From the NCBI GenBank assembly GCA_914767715.1, contig OU612072.1:18540001-18604000 (forward strand): a stretch of 64,000 nucleotides of DNA. Reading direction: 5' to 3'. The position numbers were made by a program, and so were the translations under genes. This DNA is from Membranipora membranacea (Eukaryota; Bryozoa; Gymnolaemata; Cheilostomatida; Membraniporidae). How positions within the stretch are numbered: the first letter of the stretch is position 1; each line of letters opens with the position of its first letter. Positions 45,192-57,833 of this stretch are shown here, one piece after another. Under the pieces are notes generated by a model that saw nothing but the letters and a program-made list of their open reading frames with translations, was not told the origin of the DNA and did not search any database.

Positions 45192-48100
45192 GTAAGTATA
45201 TATATATAATATATATAGATTACTTCTACCTATTTCTGGCCAGACCTGCCAACTGCATAGAGAGGCTGTTGTGTGAGAATGTGCTGAATTTATAGTATGT
45301 AACTATATGTATCTAACATTGAATATTTCGGAGCGAAAAACTCGCATAAGAGACAATCGACCTTGAAATCTGAATCAGCCCTGCCAAACACAGAGTGAGA
45401 CTGATGAGTTTAAATTATCGTCTGTGATTGTATAAATAATGTTGATAAAAACCGGCGAAACACTTCATGCACCCTTCCTGTTGATGCATCGAGCTAGGTT
45501 ACTGTATTCATCTCACCGATAGTAGGTCTCTCTACTATCACCCAATTTTGTGGAGGACACACTCTCCTAGTTGAGTTCTGTTAGTTGATGTGCGCTGTAG
45601 TTATAGTATGTAACCATTGAAATCCATATAAGAAGAGTTTAATTCTGTGTATGTAACGATATGTGTATAACATTGAAAACTCGCATGAGAGACAAATAAC
45701 CTTGAAATCAGAATCAGCCCTGCCAAACACAGAGCGAGACTGAAGATTGAAAATTATCGTCAGTGATTGTATAAATAACGGACGAAAAATTTAATGCACC
45801 CTTCCTGTTGCTATATCGAGCTAGGTTACTCTGTTCATCTCACCGATAGTAGGTCTCTCTACAATCACCCAATTTTGTGGAGGACACACTCTCCTAGTTG
45901 AGTTCTGTTAGTTTATGTGCAGCTGGAAATAAGGAAGGATTTCTCTTCTGAATACTGTTTTTGTAATTGTTGTTACTATTTCCTAGGATGGTCGGATGGA
46001 CCTCTTTGTCATCTGAGGATCGAGAAGAAATCATCACTCATCTTGGTAAAGGAGAAAAAACGTAAGTTAATTACCTTTAGGCTTACTGCGCCGATGATGA
46101 AATCCCAAGGCTCATCATTTTTAGCCGAAGAATTACTAAGTCAATTACTAGATATTTTTACCTTTGACGTACAGCAAGGTACTTAGTCACTGTTTCAAGA
46201 CGCACTTCGGTATTTAATTTCTCTTGTAACCTTGACAGGGGACCCTAGGGGGCTCCAAGTTACTCAGAATATTGTGTTTATGGCTATAGACACATATAGG
46301 TACTCCTGTTCATAGTATGAAATGACAGATTTTCTGGGTCTACAGTAGCGAACGCTAAATTTTCAGTTGCAAGTCAGTTTTCCTGGTGGTGTGATTGTTA
46401 ACCCTAGACATGTTAATATTAGGTAGAGTGTAATTCATCTAGTTTGGGGGTAAATTAATGTCGGCTAGCACTAAATTTGGGCTAGCCGACATGAGTGTGA
46501 GTGAGTCTTCTTAAAAGAATTAGGGTGGGTAAATGCTAGCTAGCTTTTCAAGCGTGTATGCAATGGCACACAGTTCTCCTGCAAACACCTAAATACTCTA
46601 GGGAATCATAATTACTGAGTAAAAATTGTAATTCCTTCTAGTTTCAGACGCAGTCAGCAATTCACTAGATCTCAATTTGATATGAGTGATGTAGTTTTTT
46701 AGCGGTTGATATTACTTAGGATGTTTAGAATTGATAATTTAGGTTCTTTCTAACATTTACAGAAGTAAGAGGAAGGCAGCGGCTGCAGATGTAGTGGATG
46801 CTAAGAAAAGTAAACCTTCAGCTGCTGAAGAGAAGGAGACTAAACTTCTTAAGGTCGGTTTTTTTAACTTTATTGGCATAATTTTCATTCGATGAGAATG
46901 TTTTACAAAATGAGCCTTCCAAGAAAACAAAAAAAGGGGGAAAAAAGCAAAAACTTTCAATCAAGATGACGAAAAGATAATCAGAAAAATTGCGTTTCAA
47001 TGATTTATAATTAATTATTGAACGTAAATTAAATGGAATATTGTTAAGAGGAAATGCTATAATAATATCTAAAAAGTTATTTGAAGTTGGGTGTAGCTTG
47101 AACATGTGTCTCTGATTGAAATTGCGCGAAAAATTAAAATGTTCTAACATATGGTTTGAGCCATATGAGGGATTTCTCACACATCTTTTGCCAATAAATA
47201 AGTTTGCAATACATTTACAGATTCATTAAGAGCTGACTCTTATTCATTGCCAAGAGTATTCAAGATTTGCAAATAATAGATTTTACAAGAGTGAGTAGTA
47301 CAGATCATGAGTAAAATAGAAATTTCCTGCCCCTGGCTAACTCTTGACCTATTATAGTACCACTGAGCATTTGACAGGTTTGGTACATAGTCACAATCTT
47401 GTATATTATCTTTACTTCATACACAGATCCCACACCTGTATATCAAAGTCATAATCCTGTTAGGATGACTGCATAGCAAGCTACCAAGCTCCACCAGGAT
47501 GTGCCATCTCATTCCAGTTTCTCTTGAATGAAGATCCAATTGTTCAGATACATATTTATCTTTTTTATTTAGCCTTTGATGGGTTTCTCTATATTACTCT
47601 TGAAAAGACAAATTCCACAGTATTCCTACAGTATTGAAATCCCTCCCCCCCCCCCCCCACAAAATTTGACACTTAAACTTCCTCCTCTCAAGATTCTGTT
47701 TCTCAGTTTTGCCTGAGCTTCACTTGCACTGAAATAATTATAATCTAAGATGTGTTGAACAAAGAAGCAATTTTATGATTCAATATTGTTATTCTTTTGT
47801 TATACAGGAGCAAAGTGCGATGATATGGAAGTTTAGAGACCAGTTAAGTGATGAAGTCTCCAGCACAGCTATGAAAGGTCTACTAGAGTATAACAATCAG
47901 GCTGTAGTCAACTCTGAGAGTAAACTACTAGAGAGACTCAGTGACTGTCTGGTGTTCGGGGCGCTAACACCCTGCCCCGAGTGTAAGGATGGCCAGCTGG
48001 TATTCAGGTTAGCTTTTGAGACAGCACAATTTGATATTCCATTTTGCCACTGGATGATTTAATTTTAATCGAATGCATTATTTCACTCATTTGATTCCAC

Positions 48101-51100
48101 CAGTTGAGTATTTTTGTTGCATGTGTTGGGGCAAATTAGTATTGAGTATGGAAAATTCTCATTCTCTGCATTATGATGTCACAGTCTCCCGGTAGTGCAA
48201 TACAAGAAACAAGCACTTCCGGGAAACCGTGACATCCTAATGCAGAGAATGGGAGTAAACTGCACTTTTTCAACCGTCAATAATTCATGCCAAGTAGAGC
48301 ATTTAATTTTTTTACCATGCAATTCTGACAAAACTTTATCATGAGTAACTGCCTGACTATAACTTGCATTGGTCTTTGGGTAGTCTTTAATGGCATGAAT
48401 TCTTTTTCTGAGGTCGATTATTTTGTTTAGGCACAGCCGTCCCACTTACAAGCTCATGATATTGATGATACATTCCTCCTACTGTCCATCTAACAAATCT
48501 CTCTTTTTTAACACTGAAGTTGAGTAGTATATACTGTAGAAGGCTGTATAACAGTGATGGGTTGTCGTCTTGTTGAACAATTTATTCATTCTTTTTCTTT
48601 CAGGTCCGATGGTTACCATTGCACAGGCGATCTATCGGAGTGGACTAAATGTTCATTCATGACTCGTACACCCAAACGTGTCGCCTTCAAAATCCCCAAA
48701 GAGTACCATGACGTCGCGTTCCTGAAGAATTACAAATATCAGAAGCGCGAGAGATTGTTTAACAAAGCCTCCCTGGCAGCGAGCAGCATCAATCATCAGG
48801 CTCTCTCCGGCATCAAGTTCTTTGTGCAAGGTGAATAAATTATGGCTCTTTGTACAAGTTAGTGGGGGTTACTCTAGGCCTAGGGCACACTGTTCAATTG
48901 ATATACTCTTGCATGTATATTTCTGATCCGATCGATACATAGTGAACTAATTCACTTAGCATGAGTACCCTCAGAAAAATTGTTGTGTGAAGACCCGAGT
49001 TTAGTGGTGCTTCTTCTCAGCCAAGGGAACGAACTTGATTTCTATGTGCAGGCCTAGAGCATCTAAATCATACTTTTTCTTCCTTTGTGCCCTGAGCTGT
49101 TTGAACAATTAAGGGAGAATAGTTTCAATAACCTTTTATCTGATAAAGCTGTCCTTGGCTTAAGACGAAATGCGCTGCTATCTTGTAAGAATTACATATC
49201 AAAAAATCATATGCAAATGCCTAGCTGTTACATAAGTGGGTCTGCATATCCAACTACCTTTGTCCATAGATATAAATATAAAAAGGGACTTTTTTTATTG
49301 ATGCCTTTTCCCCTAATAATGAGAAAAAGAATTTAGTTGGCAGTTGTCCATTCTTGTCAGCTTGGCAAGTAAAGAAGATAACTCAAATTTTAGTAGTTAT
49401 GTCTCATTTCATCACAATTTTAGAGTTGGAAAAATCATAACCAAAAAATTGTATTTGATCTCACTGCATGATGGAAATAATCTCCGTAATTACAGTCAGT
49501 AAATATTTTTATTCATAAAAGGCATAAAAGGCAGGCAGAGCGAGATAGGAGTCCACTGGCTGTAGCGCAAGCAAGTCAGCTCTCCGTATGAGATGCGCGA
49601 TGTTTGATGTGGTGAATTTGAGTAGTGGACTATGGCACAAAGGGCAGGTGTCTTGATGATTGCGACTATGCTCTGATGAGTTGATGGAAAGCAAACATCC
49701 CTGCGCTGGTTTGGCTTCGAGTCAAAGCATGAGATTGATGGGGCGAACATTGTTGCAATGGAACAATGAAGAGTTTGCAGCCTCACTGGTTTTGCAACAG
49801 TAAAAACACAATATTCGCTCAGGGATAGATGTGAAGGCATGATATGCTCATCAACACACAGTGTTGCATTATGCTGCTGGGGCCGGCCATGAGGAGGTTG
49901 TACTAGGCCTGTGTGTTGTGCAGCGATATACATACTACTGTACGTCGTCTGTATTTGAGCTTTTGTATAACATATATATTCAATAAAAATGTAACTTTCA
50001 AAGTTTTGAGGAATTGATGACGAAGAATTGACTCAATCTTGATAATGCAGTGGAATACCAGCCTGACACCTAAAACCTAGTCTGAGCCCCCAAGACTCTT
50101 GCCCACCAGCCTGACACCTAAAACCTTGGCATATATTATACCATCAAACACAAAAATGTACAATTTATTTTTACAGGTAACACAGACAAGGATAAGGCAA
50201 CTCTGAAGAACATAGTGACTAGCCTGAGTGGTACTCTCAGTACTAAACTAGACTCTAGTGTTAATGCAGTGATAAGTACTAAATCTGATGTAGATAAGAT
50301 GGGTAAAAAAATGAAAGAGATCAAAGAACTGAATATACCTGTTATCTCTGAAGGTAAGGGATTATTTGTCTACAGGTGCCCTAACTGATTGTATGACACA
50401 CTATAGCCGTTGTGAATTTATCATTGATAGAGCATCGTGATGAAATTTAATTTTGCCTTACTGTGAATGCGATGTCCTTTGCTCTGTAACTCAGCTGTTC
50501 ATGAAATAAATGAAAATCCCTGCCTTGAATCTTTATCACTATCCTAGAAATTGGTCATTTAAAACAAGCAAACTAAAAATTAGTTTAATTGTTTATATAA
50601 GAAAAATTTGCTTTCAGTGTATGAACAAACACATAACACTCATTCTATAGAACTATATATTTAAATGTTTGTGATGATCACAGGATTCCTGGAGGCGTGT
50701 AAGGAAGGTAAACCTTCAGACTTATTCCCAGCCTATAAGATTAGCGACTGGGGAGAGGACTTAGACGAGAAATCGTTCGCTGATGTCGTCGATTCTACAA
50801 AGTCAAAACCAACTAAAAGTGCTGCTGTACGCGCTGCCGAAACCAGGGCAGGTGAGTCGATGATACCTTGGAGGAGCTTATTATTTGTAGGAGGAAAATT
50901 TTGTCATTTCCCACATGTTTGAAATAGGGGAACTTTGGCTAGGTAACCTTTAATCCACCTCTTTACTTTATGATAGCTCCAACATCAGCTGGTAAAAATA
51001 GGCGCTAAACTAAACTCCATGACTAAACACCATCTGATATTTTTTTTATATTCTGAACTCGGGGTTTATTTCAGTACTCATGGTGAGAGGTCCAAACTTT

Positions 51101-54100
51101 CACACCCATTTGAACTTTCCAAGTTCAACTGTGATATTGAAGCTATTGTACATAATCAAATTTGAACAAGGGGGGATAATTTTTATCAGGATTCTGATTA
51201 GTTTAAAACCATCGTTATAAGATGGGGAGACATAGTGTTTTTTAGTGTCATAAGCAGAATGACCAGGTACTGCACTTGTACAAGTATTTGATTTAAAAAT
51301 CTCTCAGCCAAAAAGCTGTTTTATATCTTTGTTTCGAACGAAGATTATCCATATCCTCTACCTTTTGTATACAGTAAGAGTTTGATATTTATTACAGAGA
51401 AGGCGTTCCTGAGAGATGATATCGGTGTACAGAAACTGATGGTTAAGGGAGGAGCAGCTGTAGACCCGGACAGTGAGATGGACAGTGTGGCTTCTATAAT
51501 GCAGGTAATACCATCACACTTTCAATAGAAGACAAATTTGATCATATCTAGAGGGTTGCCTATTTGCAAAGGAAAATTTTGCCTACTTGTTCGTACAAAA
51601 AAGTTATATTTAACAGACGTTCATATATATAATAATATATATATATATCAATTTTATATTCTGTTCAAGTCACAGATGACACATAAGACCATGCATAAAA
51701 CAAATATCATAAAACCTCATATCATGATATGTTAATTGGGGCTCGCTATGATTATGTCAACAGAACAAACAGACTGAACTAACATGTACTAACATCTAGC
51801 TGTTTTTCACTGCTCTTAGGTATCCATGTGTATTTGAGATGATCCCACTCTACCAATGATGGGGATGCTACTCCAAACAATTACAGGTTTTAGGTGTGGT
51901 GTAAGTGCAATTGGCAAAGATTTGTGTTGAGAAAGCACGTATCGGTTATTTTTATCAATTGAAGTTACCCAATGGTAATGGTTTCATTGCCTGTGTTCTT
52001 GTAACAGGTCCTAATTGGAGCTGGCCACAGTCATCTAATTTGTTGTCAATAGAATTAAAGCTCATGGATAGATAGATTCATTTGGCTTCCAAAAAGGGGA
52101 ACGATATTCATCAGATATTATCGTTAATATTGTATTGTATATCTTCTCAGGAGAAGAATTCTCCATTGAACGCTGTTCTATCATTGGTTGATATCAGTAC
52201 TGGAGCTAACTCCTACTACAAACTACAAGCTCTGCAGCATGATAAATGCTCCAGGTATGTGGATATGTTCTCTGGCTAAGATTTTATCAACACGGGCATC
52301 AATGAAAAGACAAACTGGAACTATCACAATATGCCTTGTCTCTCAGATTTTTGATTGCAAATTGTCTAGGTATTAAGTGCCGCACATTTGAGACGTTTTT
52401 CTGTTGAGAGCATAGAGTATATAATAACTCTATGGTTGAGAGTTTTTGTCAATCGGCTATCAATTTACAAATCATCACAGGTCAGTATGAATTCTCTTAT
52501 TTGAGGTCATAAATCGTTTTCTAATTCTTAGTACCTACTAGTGACTGCTAATCAAATCATTATTGACTCTGTTTTCAGCTACTATCTGTTTCGCTCATGG
52601 GGAAGGATCGGGACAACAATAGGAGGTAACAAGCTTGAGAGCGGATCTAAGGCAAAAATCATCCACAGATTCAAGGTGAGCATTTTATCCATTAGGCTGC
52701 TGATATTAACGGTTTTCTGATTACAAATATTTGTATGGCAGTAGGGTTATATTCAATCATGTTTCATTGGTTCATCAGGTCAGGGATATTACAGCCACCC
52801 ACTTGTAAATATTTTATACAACTGACTTTAGAGCGTAGAAGGATTGTGTGTTGATCAACGTGGTACAATTTCTATTTTTCCATGGGCTTAAAAGTTTCTG
52901 AACTGACCTTAAAAGGCTCCCACAATAATGGGAAACTGTTGATAAAACTTGATTATGTTTGCCATCCGTATATGTTGAGAAAAAACCTGATAAAATTATC
53001 GAATTAAAAGCTCAATTTTTGACTGTGATCGTTTATTTCAGGAGTTATTTGCTGAGAAGACAGGAAACGAGTGGGGAACTGGAGAAATGGTAAAGAGACC
53101 CGGTAAATTCTTCCCTCTGGAGATAGACTACGGGCAGGTGAGACTGTGTGCTCAGACCTTGAGACAATTTTTCGATGATGCATATGCCTAAATTTCTTGC
53201 ACTTGTCCAATCATGGCCTCACAAATTAATGCTGTTACACCAAATTGTTTAAGCTGGGCAGAAATCTCCTTGCGATCTCACTAACAGGCATGCCCGACCA
53301 CAGCCGCATTCCGTTGGACCATCCAATATTTGAGTTGCGCCAAGTCTTCTTGAATGACAGAGTTGCCTCATAATTTGAAAAAAGGAGGACAATTTCCAAT
53401 CACATTACCAAATTACTTCAGGGCCATCGGAAGTACTGTTTTAACAAATTAACTAGATATAATATGAATCTAATGTTTATCTTTGTTAGGAAGATGAGGC
53501 TAAGATTTTAGATGTGAATAAGAAAGCGGGCACGTCATCTAAACTCCACAAATCTGTACAGAAGCTTATACAGATGATATTCGATATAGAGAGTATGAAA
53601 CAGGCTATGTTAGAGTTTGAGGTATGTGTCTTATAGTATAGAAGTGAATTTATGGAATTTCCTATACCTTGTTTACTCTCATACTGATAACTCGATTGCA
53701 CTATTACGTTGTGTAGCTATGATTGATAGAGTTGGTATTTGCCAAGCGTGCCCGATATTTATTGAAGGACTCATCTTCGGGCGGTGATACAGTTTTCTTT
53801 AAACTTTTTTTAGGCTAATAATTAATAAATTTATAGTCTATAAGTCAGAGAGAACCATGCAATACTGATCACTCACCACATCATTGCTTCCTGTCGATTC
53901 AAGTTTGCTAACCAGTATGACGGGAGTGTCTTAAAATGAGGATGTGCTGAATGTCCAACTTTATGTAAACCCTCTGTGAGTGTGTTTTGTATGTTTGTTT
54001 GTTGTAGATTGATATGAAGAAGATGCCTCTGGGTAAAATCTCTACTAAGAACATAACCAGAGCTTATAAAATCCTCACTGACTGTCAGAAGGTAAGGTAT

Positions 54101-57100
54101 CAATGAGAAAATCAGTCAGTCAGTCCTTCAATATCTACTGATTGGAAGCAATTTTGAGCAATTTTTAATGCCAAATAAAAAGGTTGTGTCTGCACGATAA
54201 TCTTGTGATTTAGACTATAGTTACTCCCAAAGCTGAAGGTTTTGCTGTAGCCCATGATTGTCCCCTAGCGTGAGTCTGGAATTCTCCCAATTGAAGAATT
54301 GAGACTAATTGAATCGATCCAAATCCCCTGCTGCAATAGATCAAGTTTGATCAAGCTAAGAGTTGTGGACAAACTACCTGCTTGATCCAGTTTGCCTGCT
54401 TTTGGAGTTGCTCCCCCCCCCCCCTCTACTGATGGGCTTCAATTGGAAATGCAGGTGAACCGGATCAAATTTGATGCGTTACAACAGAGGCAGTTAGAGC
54501 CTGCTCCGAGTGATTACATAGTATTTTAGGAAGCCCCAATCATAGACTTAATATACTAATATAGTATATTAAGTCTATGGCCCCAATCATCACATTCTAT
54601 GAGTTACTCACAGGGCTGTAATATTTATGTTTCAGTTAGTAGATGAGAAATCCACACCAGCCAGACTCGTTGATAAGTCTAATCAGTTCTTTACTATAAT
54701 TCCTCATGACTTCGGTATGAAGAAACCTCCAGTACTCAACGCTACTGATCTTATACAGGTAAGGTTTATATATACTGAGCCTGACATACACTGGTAAACT
54801 GATATTATGGTTAAGCGAGCTTGCTATTCAGCGTCTGCCAATTGGTGTTGCAGGAGTCATGGATTGAGGCCATCGAGATCCTTCCTGAGTGATAGTTCCA
54901 GCCCCCAGAGCCCTATGGCTGATATTTTTTGCTGGCTTTTATAGCTGCTTCTACCCACTAATAAGATGCCAGCTACTCAATAGTGGGGGCAAGTCTCAAG
55001 TCTGAAATGTTGAGAAGGTCTTGACCTAGGTATGCTATGATTTGGCGCACTCATGTTGCATGTTTAACTGATTTCCTGCTGTTTGTAGGCCAAAGTCCAG
55101 ATGTTGGATAATCTGAAGGAGATAGAGTGTGCCTACAGTCTTCTCAAGTCCAGCTCGGGTGGGTCTGAGGACGACCCGCTAGATGCTCACTATAAATCAC
55201 TAAATACTAAGATTGAGCCTTTGGACCGTAAGACTGAAGAGTTTGATCTTATAGAGCAGTATACTCAGAATACACACGGTATAACTCACTCCAGCTACTC
55301 ACTAGATGTCGATGAGGTATGTGCATAATGTGATCTTCCACACTGTAATTTGATTATACTAGTGCTTGCGAAATAATTATGAAGTGAGTTTGTGTTTTGG
55401 TCCCAAAGTTCTCATTCCTGGACGTTCGCTGTTGAGAAGAATGATGAGGTCCATAGGAAGTCAGTTTTACACGTTTTTTACCATGAACATATACTATTTG
55501 CGTTAGCATATATTATTATTTTTATTATATCCTATATGGTTTTACGATTCCTCTGAAATTGAAACTTTGTTGAATCTATAAATTGTCCCCTCTTGGAAAA
55601 AAACGTGCTGGCCATAGTGAAGTGCAGTGAAATATTAAGGGTGTAATAATTTCTTGTTCTGATCTAAATTGATCTTTATATTAACTGGCTACCAAAAGAG
55701 AGAGAAGTTCTGCACTGGTACAATTAGGTCATATGAGACAGGTTTTGATATGGGTTCATAAGTCATAATCCTTTTTGCTATGTTTAATCTTTGACCTTTG
55801 CTCCATGTATAACTTTTGACAGGTATTCACTATTAAGAGAACCGGTGAGAAATCTCGATACTCACCGTTCAGAGATTTACCTAACAGGATGTTACTGTGG
55901 CACGGATCGAGGATGACTAACTTTGCTGGTATACTCAGTCAGGGATTGAGAATCGGTCCTCCTGAGGCCCCTGTGGTATGATAACTTTAATTTATGTTGG
56001 TAGTTTGTTGAAAAGTCTAGACACAGAGGATAAGAAAAATTGGAAGGGCAAGATGAGTGAGAATTAAAAGGAACTTTTTTCTATTTTGTTTGTAAAGCTA
56101 TACATAGTAGTAAGAAAACAAACTCTGTCTTTGTTTGTAGATCCAAGTTTTGTTTCAGTCTTGCTTCCAAGCATGCGATTTTGCCACATTCTGGGTGAAA
56201 ACATACATTCAGTACTTAGAAAATTCAAAGGTGCTTGGTTAACAGGGTTAAGCAGAGTGCATGAGCCTCTTTTTCCACGGTATCAAGAATTGCTGGGAAC
56301 CTCAATAACAATAGTAGGTAGCGATCATGGAGTCATCATACTCTATTATTTATCTCAATACATAATAAATCTATGTTATCGACTAATCTCACTATCTCTT
56401 CTTGTTGTAGACCGGATACATGTTTGGTAAAGGTATATACTTTGCTGACATGGTGAGTAAATCAGCTAATTACTGCTACGCTAATAGAAGTAATCCCTAC
56501 GGACTGCTGCTTCTGTGTGAGGTCGCTCTTGGTAACATGTAAGTTATTCATCAGAAGTCGTGATCATTAAGCAAGCCTCATATCATGTTGGTTTAATCTG
56601 TTGTATATATGTTTATGCAGACCAAGACTTGCACATGAACACATTGGTTACATATACTGTTATTCTTAAGGCTCAACGTAGTTGTGCACCAAAACTATCC
56701 AGGGTTCAAATTGGATTCAAATATGATCCATTTTGGAGTTTGGTACACTATTTGGAGTTGCACCCCCTCTGAGCTGCTAGCGCCCCAACAGCAGAATGAG
56801 AGGAACTCAGTATGGTTGGTTGGTTGGTTTATTTTGTCACAAACATTAGGTATGCTGCGAGATTGAGTGTTTATACTGTTACATGAGTAGGGAATACCAA
56901 AAAGAAACATAAACAGAATGAGTAAAGTAAAGTCTGACTTCTAGTATGCCGGTAAACTGGATTGAACTCGGGTCTAGGTTCACACGCTGCTGCTATTAAA
57001 AATTTAGATATTGGGAGTTGTCTTTTTTGGAGCTACCTTGTCATTCATATGATAAAGGCCCCAGTGCAGGGGAAGCAACACTTTATGTGAATAATTGTAA

Positions 57101-57831
57101 CTTTCCTTACGTTACATGAAGTTTCTTTTTCTCTTCTTATTTGCTCAAGAATATCTCACAAGTTTAGGAACTGAGTTGTCAAGAATTTTAATATTAGCGC
57201 TATCGAATATATGAGTTAGTCCTAAGAGTGTTTGTATTTGGTTTCAGGCATGAGTTAGGCGGTGCCTCCTACATTACAAAGTTACCTTAAGGTAAACACA
57301 GTGTTAAGGGATGCGGGCGGACGGAGCCCACCCCCTCACAGGATCACAAAACTAAGGATGGGGTAACTATACCACTCGGTGTGGGACACGACTCCACTCC
57401 TAGTATGGGCAGCACATCACTTCTCTATAACGAGTATCCTTTTATCAACAAAAACATGACCTTTGAACCTTTTTGTTTCATGATTTTAACATACTACCGT
57501 ATGGGATGGGAAGTTGCACGGACCTGAAAATGGTGATAGCAAGCTATCACTATCACATTGCTGAGAATTATCACTCACTTGGTCTTTCAACTAATCAAAA
57601 TCGCTCCCATCGAGCGAGCAGTCAGATTGCAATGTTGGCTGTTTATAATTGAAAGACCCACCCCCCTGGTTGCTTTAGCTTTGGGACGTTTTTGGAGTTG
57701 TCGTCCATGAGACTCTCAAATCCCACAAAGTTACTTTGCCTTGACCTTCATCTCTCAGATACATTGTGTATGATGTGGCTCAGCTGAACATCAAATACAT
57801 GGTTAAGTGTAAATTTAACTACAAGTACTAG
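43085..57831 (+). CDS. PARP1: Poly(ADP-ribose) polymerase 1, 22 exons, with one internal in-frame stop
   Basis: PARP1 senses DNA breaks in the nucleus and makes poly(ADP-ribose) from NAD+. Exons: 43085-43201, 43546-43690, 44371-44519, 45052-45191, 45987-46061, 46763-46853, 47808-48007, 48604-48830, 50177-50353, 50684-50851, 51398-51504, 52151-52254, 52579-52675, 53042-53137, 53490-53621, 54008-54091, 54636-54758, 55089-55316, 55823-55975, 56411-56538, 57248-57433, 57759-57831. They total 3,000 bases in consistent phase (999 residues; human 1,014). Order: zinc fingers 1, 2 and 3, BRCT, WGR, helical regulatory domain, ART catalytic domain with His847 and Tyr881. TAA at 57288-57290 (codon 928) interrupts the ART domain before Glu976, although downstream coding is conserved to TAG at 57829. 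Sequence error, allele or true truncation are all possible. The family call is secure; whether full-length protein is made is not. Confidence 0.93.
44195..44275 (+). other. tRNA-like relic in PARP1 intron 2
   Basis: 'gctcaatcgttcagagcgct' resembles a D-arm/A-box and is followed by a 'ccttccagtcatgtgg'-type anticodon arm and a damaged B box ('gggttatgtttggcaccc'). It is a degenerate tRNA or SINE head. Confidence 0.25.
45289..45921 (+). repeat. Tandem duplication (327-bp period) in PARP1 intron 4
   Basis: Two direct copies share 'gaatcagccctgccaaacac', 'tgcacccttcctgttg', 'tcaccgatagtaggtctctc', 'cacccaattttgtggaggac' and 'ctcctagttgagttctgtta'. The matched string 'gttctg' lies at 45575 and 45902. 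Non-coding. Confidence 0.8.
45987..48830 (+). other. PARP1: PARP1 exons 5-8: basic linker with DVVD motif, zinc finger 3
   Basis: Exon 5 closes the zinc finger 2 region ([18 protein letters not shown]). Exon 6 (46763-46853) encodes a basic, bipartite nuclear-signal-like stretch, [19 protein letters not shown]. The human linker has its caspase site (DEVD then Gly) and nuclear signal at the same place. Exons 7-8 form zinc finger 3 with Cys295, Cys298, Cys312 and Cys322 (TPCPEC, YHCTGD, WTKC). Confidence 0.88.
46458..46490. repeat. Short hairpin in PARP1 intron 5
   Basis: 'tgtcggctagc' mirrors 'gctagccgaca' with an 11-base loop. Perfect arms; function unknown. Confidence 0.55.
49496..49930 (-). 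repeat. Dispersed repeat in PARP1 intron 8
   Basis: On the minus strand it carries 'tagtacaacctcctcatggc' and 'tgtgtgttgatgagcat', shared with 22047-22110, and a 'ctggtttggctt' block shared with 42660-42740. The 145-codon minus-strand frame (49496-49933) is open but has no domain and is not conserved in the other copies. It looks like a mobile repeat rather than a gene. Confidence 0.45.
50177..50851 (+). other. PARP1: PARP1 exons 9-10: BRCT domain
   Basis: The end of exon 8 (SGIKFFVQG) with exon 9 ([20 protein letters not shown]) and exon 10 ([14 protein letters not shown]) gives a BRCT fold with its usual phosphate-loop-like start and C-terminal helix. The automodification region follows. 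The tail [17 protein letters not shown] is a short, basic linker to the WGR domain. Confidence 0.85.
51398..53137 (+). other. PARP1: PARP1 exons 11-14: WGR domain
   Basis: [50 protein letters not shown] and [12 protein letters not shown] follow the family pattern. The Trp-Gly-Arg triplet lies at the start of exon 13 (52579-52675). The domain links DNA-break sensing to catalytic activation. Confidence 0.9.
54540..54578. repeat. Palindrome made of foldback termini in PARP1 intron 16
   Basis: 'catagacttaatatac' and its complement 'gtatattaagtctatg' are separated by 7 bases. The arm equals the terminus of the 2.7-kb foldback (35746-38415), which reads 'catagac.taatata'. It therefore appears to be a minimal or internally deleted copy of that family. 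Confidence 0.6.
57288..57290 (+). other. In-frame TAA inside PARP1 exon 21
   Basis: The stop follows 'aagttacct' and precedes 'ggtaaacacagtgttaag' (GKHSVK, conserved in the family). No alternative donor or acceptor removes it while keeping the flanking conserved codons. Downstream frame, exon junction and TAG terminator are intact. A single A-to-T change (AAA or AAG to TAA or TAG-like) would explain it. Confidence 0.85.
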
Positions 57832-57833
57832 GT

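Larger units (their letters stand above)
53490..57831 (+). other. PARP1: PARP1 exons 15-22: helical regulatory domain and ART catalytic domain
   Basis: Helical domain: [45 protein letters not shown] and [17 protein letters not shown]. Catalytic domain: LLWHGSR (His847), [13 protein letters not shown] (Tyr881) and [13 protein letters not shown] (Glu976, split across exons 21 and 22), the H-Y-E triad of polymer-forming PARPs. The TAA at codon 928 lies between Tyr881 and Glu976, in the loop after SYITKLP, where the family has Lys. Confidence 0.9.

Noticed and set aside
49496-49933. 145-codon minus-strand gene inside PARP1 intron 8
   Set aside because: The stretch belongs to a dispersed repeat family whose other copies do not keep the frame; no domain was recognised.
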